A stretch of 64,000 nucleotides of DNA, from positions 241,741,718-241,805,717 of the forward strand of contig NC_081406.1 in NCBI RefSeq assembly GCF_030272615.1. The letters run 5' to 3'. The DNA is from Cryptomeria japonica. Lineage: Eukaryota > Streptophyta > Pinopsida > Cupressales > Cupressaceae. Of this stretch, positions 11,154 to 23,559 are shown piece after piece. The translations under genes and the position numbers were made by a program. How positions within the stretch are numbered: the stretch's first letter is position 1; the number at the start of each line of letters is the position of its first letter. The notes beneath the pieces are model-generated. The model did no database searches. It saw nothing but the letters and a program-made list of their open reading frames with translations, and was not told where the DNA came from.

Positions 11154-11956
11154 TGTTGGCATATACACTCTCCAATGAGACATTATATGTGATTGAAGGT
11201 TTTGTCATTGATGACAACCTTGCAATCCTATGGCACCGACAAAGGCATTATACCGGCATCAACAGATCACACTCTACACCGACACTTAGGACACCGACAC
11301 TGGCACCAACACAGAAGAAAGGAATTATACTGGCATAGAGGCCAATAGGATTTTTGTTATATTATATTTTGTTTATTATTGAAAAACTTTGTAAGCCGAC
11401 TTGGCAAATTGTAAAATGACTCTTATATATAAAAGAGATCATTGTAGACATTTGATATAGGATATATAAGAATTAAAGAAAATATTAGGCAGACCTATTA
11501 TGCGAAATATAGGTTAAGTGGTATATGTAAAGAACAGAGCAAGAACCTGTACTGAATCTGGCATTGAAGATGCTATTGTAAAATAGTACAAGATATTGGA
11601 TTTGTATAATCCTCATTGTAAGTCAGTGAGACTTCCCATTGAGCAATGAACTCTAGGCAGTTGGCCTTCCTGCATGTGCAGGCCCCTATTGTAAGTAATA
11701 TTCTCTTATTGGCCAGTGAGTGAATATTGTGGGTCACAAATCCCATCGAGGTTTTTTCCACACCGGGTTTCCTCATTAAAATCTTGTGTTATGGTGTGTT
11801 TTTCATGTGGATGTTCTTGATTTTGTTTATTGCATTATTTCTTGCATACCGGTACACTGTTATATTATGTTCTGCATGTTTTAAGTTAAGAAATTCTATA
11901 TACCGGTCAGATACTGATTCACCCCCCCCCTCTCAGTATCCGTGGGATTCCTAACA
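11154..11956 (+). mobile_element. Copia solo LTR, 803 bp
   Basis: The segment starts TGTTGGCATATACAC and ends GATTCCTAACA. It is flanked by a perfect 5-bp duplication GAAAG at 11149-11153 and 11957-11961. Its interior, including CCGGTCAGATACTGATTC followed by a C run and CTCAGT, and GTGGGTCACAAATCCCA, matches the 3' LTR at 50416-51840 in order, so they belong to one family. No internal region or second LTR is present, which indicates LTR-LTR recombination after insertion. It lies at the very 5' end of the transposase coding region. Confidence 0.9.
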
Positions 11957-11961
11957 GAAAG

Positions 11962-14900
11962 ACCATGTTAGGCAATATCAGAGAACAACAAAATATGAAG
12001 ACAATTTCTATATTGTGGTCTAACTTGAAAAGAAAAGGTGATGGAAAATGTTATTGTCCCTGCAAAATTTGTAAGGGCTTAAACACTAGAAGACTTCTAA
12101 TCAAAACAACTAAGAAACATTGTAGGCTTCATGGTCACATTGAAAAGGGACATGATTATCATCCATTGATAATTTTTTCATTATATCATTTTAACAATTT
12201 AAATGCATAATAAATCACTTGATGATGAGATCATGATCATGGTTTATTTATGTTGACAATTTTTATATAGGTCAAGCAACCCAGAGCATATGATATGGAT
12301 CAACACAACTCAGAGAATGTGGTTTTCAAAGTGGAGGAACATGGAGGTGTGAATAGCGAAGCTGAAGATAATGATCCCATGGAAAATGACGATCATGAGC
12401 CACAAAACACAATTGAAGATGGTGGTACAAATACATTGATCCATGACACATTTAGTACTGGCGCAGCTGATCATGATGATGAAGATGACCTTGATGTTGT
12501 TCATGATTTACCTCTACTTGAGAAGGCATATGAGGCCCTTTACGAAGGCTCCCAGACAACTCTTCTCTTAGTTGTATTGTTGTTAGTGAACTTGAAGGTT
12601 ATGAATGGTTTATCCAAAATAACAATCTCACATATGTTAAGGTTGTCATATATGTCATTATAGTTAATAAATGGACTATCATGTAGCATTAACATTCTTT
12701 AAATTAACGAATTATATTTTTTTTGTTGTAGATTGATAGGTGATTTTTTGTTACCACCATCAAATATTCTACCTCACTCATACTGAGAATTATTTGCCAT
12801 TATGAAAGATATTGGAATGAAGTATCAAGCAATAGATGCTTGTCCCATGATCATATTATATATCACAAACAACATTATTTCGAACTGAATGCCTTGAATG
12901 TCAAATCAGTAGATACCAAATAGATCAAATAACACAAAAGATGCCCCACAAGGTTCTTCGTTATATTCTCATTATTCCACGTATGCAACGATTATTCAAG
13001 TGCACTAGCTTGGCACAATTTACAGATTACCATGCACGCAATAGAAGTCGAGATGACAGTATTCAAATGTCTGCGGATGTTTCAGTATTTATGGACATAG
13101 AGGAAAACTGACCGCACTTTAATGAAGAACCTCGTAATCTCACGCTTTCATTGGCAGCGGACGGTGTTAATCCATTTGGAGAGTTGAGATCTGTTTACTT
13201 AGTGTGACATGTTTTTGTTATCAACAATAACATTCCTCCATGCATGTCAATAAAGAGGGAGCACGTAATGTTGGCAATGATTGTTCCAGGTATTTTATTA
13301 TTTAATAGTCATTTACATTTAATTATAAATATTGCAGTAAAATGGTCATAATAATTATGTAATGTTTTTGTTCACTCGATTAGGTAAGTAACAAGTTAAA
13401 GATATGAATATATATATTGAGTCTCTTGATGACGAGTTGTTGAAGTTATGGAAAGGTGTCACTATGTATGACGTCTCTAGACCAATAGGACAAAGACAAT
13501 TTCAATTTCATGCAATGCTTGTATGGACAATACACGATGCCCCAGGGCTAACACATTTTTGTGGTATGTTATAGTGTTCAAGTTTTGCATGATAATTATA
13601 ATTAAAAAAAATTAACATAGTTAATCCAATTATACATTATCTTGTAGGTCTTCAAACAAAGACCAAATTTGCATGTCTAGTTTGTGGTCCAAAGATGAAA
13701 TCTCGTCATTCAAAAAGTTTAGGAAAGTAGGTGTTTGATGAGTATAGGCGCTTTCTCCACAAAAATCATAAGTGTCGAAATACTAAAAAAACATCTTTTC
13801 AATGGGAAATAAAAGAATACATCAAAGCCACGAAGAATGACACCTCACCTGTTGAAGTTCGAATATAATAGAATTAATCATCAAGGTAATGCCATTACAT
13901 CTAAAAGTTTGTCATAAAATATTTTTTCTATCGTGTTTTATTTATTGATGATGTGATTGATGATTGTGAAGGTCGTCAAGGCATTAATGACCACCTTCCT
14001 AAGGGACTAAAAAATTATCCCCGATAATTTAGTAGGTTGCCCTACTACGATAAGTTGCAAATTATGTATTGGTTTGATACTATGCATATTGGAAAGAATA
14101 TAACAGACACATTATGGAAAATATTGGATGGAAGGTGTGACAAAGAAAAAATTGTCAAAATTTGTACTGACATTCAAAAATCCAATCATGCAATGAAAAA
14201 TGGCATTCAATCAAGTAGCCATGGAAACCAGATTAATATAAGTTACCTTCCTTGGTTATTAACGGACCAGCAAAGCAATGCTAAAAAAGAAGTCAGACAA
14301 AAAAATCAATTTCCCACAGGATTCGTTGTGAACATAAACAATCTCATATCAAGGAAAAGTGAATTTGGGCCAAGGATGAAAACGCATGATTGACATACCA
14401 TCATTAAGGTAATTCATGTTCTTGTGTATTTACTATATATTTGTATACTACGCATGTACTTTTCATTGTATTATGTTAGAAAAAAATGAAAAGATGATTT
14501 TATAATTGTTGCAGTACGTTCTACCTCTCTCTCCTAGACCACTTCGACAATAATGTCAAGCAAGTCATATATGATCTTGGAGAATATATGAGGTAAGTAG
14601 TGACATTTGTTCAATTTGTTGTATAGATATTATATTTGCGATTTGTTTTACTTTTTTGCGTCTTGAATATCTTGTAGGTGGTTGTCATGTAAGGAAATCC
14701 ATAAAGAATTATATAAAATATTGGAAGAGAAAAATTCTTTATCTAATGTGTGAAATGCAAAATTGTCTGCCTTCAGCTTTTTTCAATGCACAAGAACACT
14801 ACCTCATACACTAAGTTAAGGAGATTGGATTGCGTGGACCTATACACACTAGGTCAATGTGGATGGTTGAGAAGCACTTGAAATTTTTGAAGGCTTTGGT

Positions 14901-15655
14901 TCGACAAAGAGCACATCCTGAGGGTTCCATGGTGGAGGGATATATAGTATACTAGACTATGGTGTACATTTCTCATTATCTTCCTCAGTTTGCAGCAAAG
15001 ATCCACGTGGACCACATTTGGGATCCTAACCCCATTAACAAATTCGAAGGGGAGTGCTTGACGAAGAAAGTTAGATTGAGGATAGTGAGAGGTAATTATA
15101 AGATGTTATTGTAATTAATTAATTCTTAATCTTCAAAATAAATCAATTTTAAGACGTCTCTTTATTTTTTGTACAGTTGGTCGAGAGTGGGATGCACTAA
15201 ATTTGTATATTGCAAACAATCATGATTGAATGACGGTATGGATTGAATGTTGTCAACATTCTAGTCACACATTAACATGGGAAGGTGTGGCTTCATTGTT
15301 TAAACAATCTCATTGTAATGGAGATTCCAATGTTATGCAAAGGGAAATTGATTTAGCATATGGTTTAAGAGATAAACAAGTACGTATAAATTTATTAATC
15401 ACCCATATGTTTATCAACTTACGATACAATAATATTTACATGTTTGACATAGTGCAGGTCAAACACCACAACGTTGTGTGTTGCAATGGTCATAAATTTC
15501 GCATAAAAAATTTAGATGACACGAAGAAAACTTGTGATTCTGGGATAATTGCAGTCTTTGAGGTGACAAATATTTCATCGAGAAACGACATACATCCTCA
15601 AGAGTCTCAAAATCGATACTATGGCGTTTTGGATGATATACTTGAGTATGACTTT
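11962..15655 (+). pseudogene. CACTA TNP2-type transposase gene, 5' part (interrupted)
   Basis: Exons joined by GT-AG introns read, in order: a Cys-rich N-terminal segment like the transposase-associated domain (GDGKCYCPCKICKG, near 12050); an acidic segment (12295-12600); the lead-in PHKVLRYILIIPRMQRLF (about 12940-12990) and LSLAADGVNPFGELRS; TNP2 pieces MYDVSRPIGQRQFQFHAMLV (about 13460), KTKFACLVCGPKMKSRHSKS (about 13660) and FDTMHIGKNITDTLW (about 14072); a DUF4218-like segment (MVEKHLKFLKALVRQRAHPEG, about 14865-14940); and the start of a DUF4216-like domain (YYGVLDDILEYDF) cut at 15655. Donor/acceptor pairs are visible at about 13563/13648, 14408/14515, 14593/14679, 15093/15175 and 15379/15459. 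Several stops and frameshifts are present. The 3' part resumes at 27790. Confidence 0.9.
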
Positions 15656-18600
15656 TGTAATGCCCCGCCAGGAAACCCCGAAGGGATAAGCCAAAATTAC
15701 AAGAATAGAGTGCAAATTTTTTTTTTTTAAAGTTACAACACATAAGATGCAACAAGATATCGAAGATTCAGATTACATAGCGGAAGACATCAACTAGCAC
15801 CTAAAGAGTTTCCCAACGAGATTACTTAAATTTCACAATTCATTTTACTCACACAATTAATCCAATAAGCTAATTATCTTAACAACGAGATAGTTCATAA
15901 TCAGGATAATTTTCTTTCAAGAGATGGAAATATAAATCACAAGCAAGGATTCATCCATTAAGATCCATTCATAATTTTTCATTCAAGCTTTTCATTTAAA
16001 ATTACAAACCATACATCTAACATTCTAATACACTAGGATTTCATCATAACATAAGAGATCTTTCCAAGCATATTTAAATTCCTTAACAACAACTGAGTAT
16101 AATACATTACTCTAAGATACATTCTTTCATATTCCAAATTATTGCATTTCAAAAGATGATTGCATACTAGCATCTATGATAAATCTCATCTAAACCACTT
16201 ACGCATTCGATCAACATGGCATTCAAGGAAGAACGGAATATAAGCATTTATAGTTAATTCCAATTATCCACTTAACCATTCTAACATAAGTTAATCATAC
16301 ATGATAAAGTTGAATAAAGGAAACATAAGAGAATACATCACATAACACCATAATGATCTCGGAGTTCACCCCTAAAGGGCTACATCTCCGGGTCTGCGCA
16401 ACTGCAAGACCCCTCTGATAATTAATAAAGTTAAGAGTACAAGAGGTTACACTATACAATCCAACCATCAAGGCAATACATAAACAATATACGGACAACC
16501 GCATCGGTCAATTAATACATAATGATCCCTGAAAAGAACAGGATCCAGCTGAACATAATCAAAGCTAATACAAAGGTCCAGAAGAGCATCCATAAAACTA
16601 AGCCATCACCACCCAAGGTCTAACATGAAACCGACACTCACAAGGGCAGAGACAAAAGGACGACCCACAAAGGTACTCCTAACAGGACAACACGACAACA
16701 CACTAGCGAACGTAGGGACAAGTGTCATCACACAACCTGGTATGGATACCATGGCAAGTCTTCATAGGTCCCGACCCCATACACTGGGTCACCCTGGCAA
16801 CCTAATCCGAGCTTCCGGCCCATCCAAGCCTCATGTGGACCCACTCATCCTCTCGTGATGACAAGGATGGTAGTTTGCCATTTTAGGCCTTCCCACAGCA
16901 TGTCGAGTCTATGATAGCACTCATCCCATGTGTGAGGCACATTATCTTATTTAGAGATTACATTCTAATCTACTGCTAGGTTATCACTTATTAGACTCAC
17001 TTTCGACGGGTTACCCAGCAGCCACTTTGGGCGCGGCCCCCAATCGAAAGCCACTTTCCCATACGACACTAGACTATACTCGGACGAACTCAAAACCAAG
17101 GAATACATATGGTCAGACGAACGGAGTTCAAGAAGAGAGACACAATCATCAGGTCAAACACGACTCAAGGGTAATCACTTACTGACGGTACTCTAACTAG
17201 AGACCTGACAACTAAGGTTAACCACGAATCATTATTCGACTCACACAAAGAGGATATGACCAAATACGACACTACCACAATACAACAGTCAACTCGGAAT
17301 AGAGGACTGAAACAGGTACCCCAAGTCAATCTATACGACAGGGTCCTACTAAACAAAGCAAAACATGCCATTTCATAATTAAAGGCGAATACAGAAATTA
17401 CACTCGCAAGGCAATAATCAGAAAAGACAATATTTCCTCAAATTGATTTAATCATTACAAGTCGATCGAGTTTTCTACAAGATCTAAATCAGCTTACAGT
17501 TATCTACCTCAACTAGGGATAAGTTGTTCTTGGTTTTCTAACTCCTAAGGTTCAAAGCATCGAACAGGCAAATTAAGCCATAATGAGTTTTTAACCAAAT
17601 CATATTAATAAAATCCAGACAACCATTAATCAACTAAAATAAGATATTTAATCTCCAATCAAAACGTCATTGACAAACTGGTCTAAAATCAATCTCTACA
17701 GATTCATAATTTTCAATCCCAGATGTACCATACGGATCACGGAAATATAAATATAAAGGAAATTCAATTGAAGATACTCATTTCCAAACGCACATGATAT
17801 AAACTTATTAATCCAAGATTGGGCCAAAGTATAGCCAATTAATATTCGATGACGAAATTATCAATATTAGAACTTAATTAGACAAGTGCATAAGCCACAA
17901 AATGGAAATTGAATAATAATTAACTTATAGATTCCATTATAAAATTAATTAATACCCAAATCAACATTTAACAAGCTATTGCCTTCTTAATCATAATTAA
18001 GAACAATTAGAACTTAACATTAAAATAACTTTCATTAACATGCTATTAAAATCATATGCATTTTTTTTTTTAATACAAAAAAAAAATGATATTATAATCT
18101 ACGTTAAAAACACAAAAAAATGCATTTTAAAAAAAAAAGGGGAGGCGAGCTGGGCAGGCCGTGCCCTAACCCTAGCCGTCGTCCAACACCCATCCATAGG
18201 GGATACCCTTACGGGCGGCGACTTTGCGGTGCCCGCAGGTCCGCGGCGCCCTGCGGCCACCGCGGTGTGCCGCGGCATGGTCTTAAACACCAGCGTGGGG
18301 GGGGGAATAAACAGAGAACGCGCAAGGGACGAGGGGGCGAGGGGAGGAGAGGGGAGGAGGAGCAGGTGGAGCTCCGCTCCCCGCCCTCCAACCCCAACCA
18401 ACCAAGGGTTTAAAATAAAACAACGCCCAGCTCGGTCTTAACAAAATTTACACAGCGCTAAAAAAAAATATAAAACACAGTTCGAAATTAATGTATTTTC
18501 TTTATTTTTTTTTGAAACACAGCGCTATGATAAAAAACACAGTCGAACTTCCAAAACGAAAACGCCCAAGAGGGTTTGCTGAAGTTTTCGATTTAAGAAG

Positions 18601-19875
18601 AGTTCAGATAAAATAAGGAACTATGTTTTGGTATCCATTTCTTGGGTGATTTCATTCTCTCCAAACACAAGGGTTTCAAACGCCCAAAAAGGATAGAGGA
18701 ATAACACACCTCAAAAACACTTCCAGCCAAGCTGGTTAATCTACTAAATCAGTCAGAAGCATGGCATTCAATGGAGAATCCAAAGCCAAGATAGCATGAA
18801 ACATTAAAACCCCCATTTCCATTTTAAACAAAACTAAAATCGAGAGTTGGATCCTACCTTAACACGCAATCCTGGAGTAGCTGAAGGAGAGCCCCAATCC
18901 TGCCAGGTCCAGAATCTTTCCTTCCCAAAAACCCCCAAATTCAACTCCAAAATTTTCTTTCAACCAAAATTCCTCCAAAAATGTCCCTCTTTCCATTTTT
19001 CCCCAAATTTGGGTTATATGGAAGAGTTGACCCAAAATTTCTATTTTTGGAATTTAAAATTTTTATTTCAAAATAACTCTCAAAAATTAATTCTTTTCAA
19101 CTAGCAACAAATTAACTTGCTTTATCAAATCCAAAATCAATTTTCTCCTATAATTAAATTTAACCTTTCCAATATAATAAACCAACAGAATACAATTAAC
19201 TCTATGGTGATAAAATACAAGACTTTCTTTTTTCAACAGCAGATATAAAATGCATTTAATATACAAAATCAGTCATTAAATCGAATTCACTCCCAATATA
19301 AAACGAGTAATCCAAAATCATGAAAATCGCATAACGAAATATCCGACTAATTTAGTCCATAAATCTCTAATGCACAAATACATATTTAATTAAGAAATTA
19401 CTAAGGACTAATTAATCAATTTATCCAAACACACCAAGCACTCAAATCGAGAAGGTCAACCAAACAGACGACTCGCAAACCCAAACAAGAAGGGAATACC
19501 GACGACGACTGGCGATGCTCACTTGAGCACGACTAAGGTAGACTAGGGTCTTACGACCACCTATCCAACTCTAAGGATAAAAGAGGTACACTCAAACCTA
19601 CACATCCAGGTGAAGACAAACCTCGCACTCATGCAGCGTTGTACCTGAAATCTCCTGCAACCAAGAGTCATACATGCATACATATATAAACTTTAATGAA
19701 AGCGTTAGTTCGATACTAATATCACAAAATAGGAACACCGAAAACTTGCATACAACTAGTGTGAAACCACGTCAATAGCTATGCGTTAAATCAACATCTG
19801 ACTTTAACATGATATTAAGATAAATTAATCAAAATTAAACCAAGATTAGAGATTGATTAGGGCAGGGGTACTACA
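15656..19875 (-). repeat. 3' LTR of the large non-autonomous element
   Basis: This 4220-bp copy matches 23560-27789 throughout with scattered single-base changes and a few small indels, such as about 13 extra bases in the other copy near 25990. Its outer end is joined to TSD ACTTT and its inner end at 19875 adjoins the polypurine tract. Short open frames inside it recur in the other LTR and have no coding character. Confidence 0.92.
18126..18410 (-). promoter_or_regulatory. GC-rich island in the 3' LTR, possible LTR promoter
   Basis: A strongly GC- and CpG-rich block (CCGCGGCGCCCTGCGG and a purine tract GAGGGGAGGAGAGGGGAGG) stands out in an otherwise AT-rich LTR. The same block is at 26050-26330 in the other LTR, and a differently worded GC-rich block is at the matching place in the diverged copy (43735-43925). 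A conserved composition island in one LTR position suggests a promoter or leader; that is inference. Confidence 0.4.
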
Positions 19876-19891
19876 TTCTCCCCCCCTAGGT
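19876..19891 (-). other. Polypurine tract
   Basis: On the minus strand CCTAGGGGGGGAGAA lies directly before the LTR start TGTAGTACCCC. This is the standard priming position for plus-strand DNA synthesis and fixes the element's orientation as minus. Confidence 0.85.
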
Positions 19892-22800
19892 TCCGACTTA
19901 CTCCTGGAAGTCGTAAGGCTAGATGGAGAACATGTCGTACGCATCAGCCCTGAAACTCATTCAACAAAGATTAAATTGCACATAGAAATCTTTCCATAAT
20001 CAAATGAAACATTATTGCAAAATCCTTTACAAACGCCATTATCCATTGGCAAGATACATCTAAATCCATACATTTCTTAAAATATTCTAGGAGTTATCCA
20101 CCATCATAGCAAAGAAACAAGGAAATTTCTTCCTTTCATTACACCAAATCAAAGCATTACAAAGAGGTAAACAACAATTACCATAATCATCGACCCAAAA
20201 ATGACAAGGAAACATGCCATCATGATCAATTTCCTTTACCAATCCATCTTTTTCATAAAATTTTATTGAATGGAACTAGCTTCAATATCAATTTCTACAG
20301 CCAAATTAACTTTCATGAAATAAGAGCAACATAAATAACTCAATTGATTACACTTGCCAGGCATAAGAAAACCTTTCCAAAGACTATGTCCCATAACATA
20401 GTGACAAGTTAACACAATTTACTCCATGATACAAATAATAGCCATCCACATAACTGGAATGCATAACATAAAAGGCCACATGTGAGCATGTCTAATGCTT
20501 GGTCAAAGATAACATGCACGATCAGCATCTCTATGCCTGATCCCAGAACAACAATAAGATCATAAAAATCCAACATCTCACTCAAAGGCTCGATGGTGCT
20601 AGGGTACACCATAGCGGTGCTACCTTCCATACAAGTCCCTCGTTAATATCCCTTGTTGTGTAAGGTGTTTAGCCTCCAAGAGATAGTCACCACACATAGG
20701 TAGGTAGTGGATACTAGCTGCATCACAGCCTCACATACCTCCATCCTCAAGGTTCCTTGCGTCTACTTCCTTGTATACACTCATCCAAGCTCGTCTCCTA
20801 CGTTCTTGGAGAGGAATTCACATTGCAACACAAGACCAGCATACGAAAACAACAAGGATAAACCAGTTTAGCCACCAAAGTACACAAGATTAAAGATAAT
20901 AAATCCTCAATTCCAACAGTAAGGCAAGAAAATAATCCGGAATCTCAACACTAAATCAAAAGTGCAAAAGATCACAAGATCATGGCTAAACCTTCACAGT
21001 CAAAGTAAAATAAATTGCTGATCCCCAAAGAAATAAATAGATAATTAAAAGACAATCATAATTGCACATTACATCACTACGTGACTAGTAGCTAGCCACC
21101 AACGAGGAAGGAAGGAACAATCATCTAGCTATCCTAGTAGCTCATCATGTGGTGTGGCCAAGTCACACATCCACATGGCATGGCAGTGTGCACCTCAACA
21201 TCACCCCGCATCACGTCGTCACGTGGCATGGCTCTACCCAATACCTAGCGGTAGGCTGCATGGAAATGTCTACTACATCCCGCATCGTGTCTCAGCACGG
21301 CATGGCAATACTCCAAGCGGACAAGCACGCAATGGACGTATCCCGCATGGCAGTGTACCCCTCGGATAAGGCACGCGTTGGTCACACTCCGCATAGCGAT
21401 GTTCCTCTCAGGATACTCGCCGTAAGTCAGAGGTATACATGGCTAAGGTCTACCCACAAGTCTACCAACACTAGTCAGTTGGCAACTTATGTAAGAACAA
21501 TAACACGCCTCTCATGAAGACAAGGCAACAGATGCTCCAATAGAATCCAACAATATGCTCAAAACTGCCATCTATATGCTCAAATAAAGGAAGAGAATAG
21601 GCTAACACATATAAACCTATAAATAGATTCATCAAAGGGAAAGTATTGAGTACACCTTGATACAATTTAGCAGTACAACTATATCAATCCTCGAAGTAGA
21701 GAAGCTAGAGTCGCTTCGCGCCGACATTACTCGTACGCCAATCCATACTATTCAAGGAACGGTCGCTTCGAATACTACCCCTTAACATACTGAGTTACCC
21801 ACAACCCGAGGTTTGGTACTCAGCAGGGAAACAAATAAGCAACATCACATAAACAGTATGGTTTCCCATACTCATAAGCAACATATCCTCCATGGTTGAT
21901 TACTTCACCAACCCATGGGCACAAATAATAAGTACTGGTTTCTTACAGTACACACAATTACACCAACACTGGTTTAGTCACATTTACGGGGAGTACTTTT
22001 CAGTACACTAACATCTATACAAGGAAGATTTTAATTATGCTTTCAACATAAATAACTGAATCAAGTTTACTCTAGATACAAGTACTGAAATTATTAACAA
22101 TTTACAATTATATAAGGAATTAACATCATTCCTATATCTTTCTCGAATCTCACTAAGCATTCATAATTAAATTACTAGCTAAGCAAATTCATTTCTAAAG
22201 CTTAAGACTTTCATCTATCACTATGAAGCCAAAAGCAACCCCACAATTTCACATGTTTTATAAACACTCTATTTAAATCAATGCACTCTGTAATATCATT
22301 TCTAAAAATCTCATGATTAGGCAAAGAGAAAGGAAAGAGAGTTTGATAACCAAACTATTTCCAATAATTATGGTTGCAACAAGAGGTTCTAGTTTTCCAA
22401 ACAGAACAGAGATCAAGAGAAGAAATCTTTTCGATAATGCAAGACCTCTTAAGAACACTCACTTATAATAATACAATTCAGACACATGTCATAATTTGCA
22501 ACCTATTAGAAAAGATCACATTACGATCAAAGATAAGCAAAGAGTTATTACCCCAAATAACACATATTAATGCATGCACATCAAACAAGCTTTTCATTCG
22601 CACTTTCTAAACACATTAAGGTAATTCCACATACCCAAAAGCGAGTTCAATGGAGCATTTGCTAAAATACATCTTCAGTCAAACTGGTTTAATGAAACAC
22701 ATAAGAAAATCTTTCGGAAAACACATAAAACAATCTTTCAGGGAACACATTAATACTTTCTCGATGCTACAATAACATGCTCCTTTTAACACTTCTACAA

Positions 22801-23538
22801 ACCAAGCAGTTTCACATAATTCAACTATTCGCATAGCAATGCACCTTACTAAGATAGAATTTAATCATGCTACTCCTACAAACACCTAGAGAATTCCTTA
22901 AACATACACATACAGTTTTCTCCCATTCACCCAAAATAAATTTTTAAACCCATAGCCCTTTTAATAATTTAAAAACATAAGCGACATAAGGCTCACACAA
23001 GGGTTCAAGAAGTCACACCCTTTTCTCTCTTGCAAACAAGAAACTCAAATCAAAGATAATTACACATATCTTAATCATTTTACTTTCCAGAAGGAGAGAG
23101 AGAAATGGTGATAATCATTTAATTTTCTACAAAATAAACATTCCATAATTGCCATACTAGTCCTTCAAGCGAACAACACTAAGCTAGATCATAATCTTTA
23201 AACAAACACAATTCGCACTTTCAGATTCAAGACAAGCACGGACCAACCCAAATGGATTAGTCTAAAGAGTACAACACTCAATAATGGAAGGTACATATGA
23301 CTCTCTTTCAAATTAAGAGTAATCGTAGACCAAGACATCCATAATCACACAATGCACATATAAGCACTCAAACACCAACATCAAGAAGGTGAAAACAAGG
23401 TGTGAACACACACACGTTCCACACAAGCTAAGGTCTGCTCAATCACTCACATGCAAAAGGAGGACAAGCATACACATAAGGTCGATACACCTCACACAAA
23501 TAGAGGGCACACGCGACACCAGAGATCCCAATGTTTGC
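19892..23538 (-). other. Noncoding interior of the large element
   Basis: The 3.6-kb interior has no open frame with retroviral-type motifs on either strand. Visible content is AT-rich sequence, a degenerate repeat block at 21140-21430, and A/C-rich stretches. The interior of such elements usually keeps only packaging and priming signals. Confidence 0.7.
21140..21430. repeat. Degenerate short tandem repeats (GCATGGCA words)
   Basis: The words CATGGCATGGCA, CGCATGGCAGTGTA, CACGGCATGGCAAT and CGCATAGCGATGTTCC recur every 40-60 bases, with CCCGCAT and GGACAAGCACGC in between. GC content is higher than in the surrounding interior. It could be a packaging or structured RNA region of the element; no function can be shown from sequence alone. 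Confidence 0.5.
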
Positions 23539-23559
23539 AACATGTGCTTTGATACCAAA
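23539..23559 (-). other. Primer binding site
   Basis: Directly after the LTR end GGGGCATTACA on the minus strand comes TTTGGTATCAAAGCACATG. It resembles the plant initiator-Met tRNA primer site TGGTATCAGAGC with one substitution and an offset of two bases. It fixes 23560-27789 as the 5' LTR. Confidence 0.85.

Noticed and set aside
18040-18441. Overlapping open frames up to 133 codons on both strands in the GC-rich LTR island (also 26042-26359)
   Set aside because: They arise from GC-rich, stop-poor sequence, exist in several frames at once, and shift with indels between the two LTR copies.
21149-21517. 122-codon frame MVWPSHTSTWHGSVH as the product of the large LTR element
   Set aside because: It lies in a degenerate short-repeat block, is on the antisense strand of the element, and lacks retroviral motifs.
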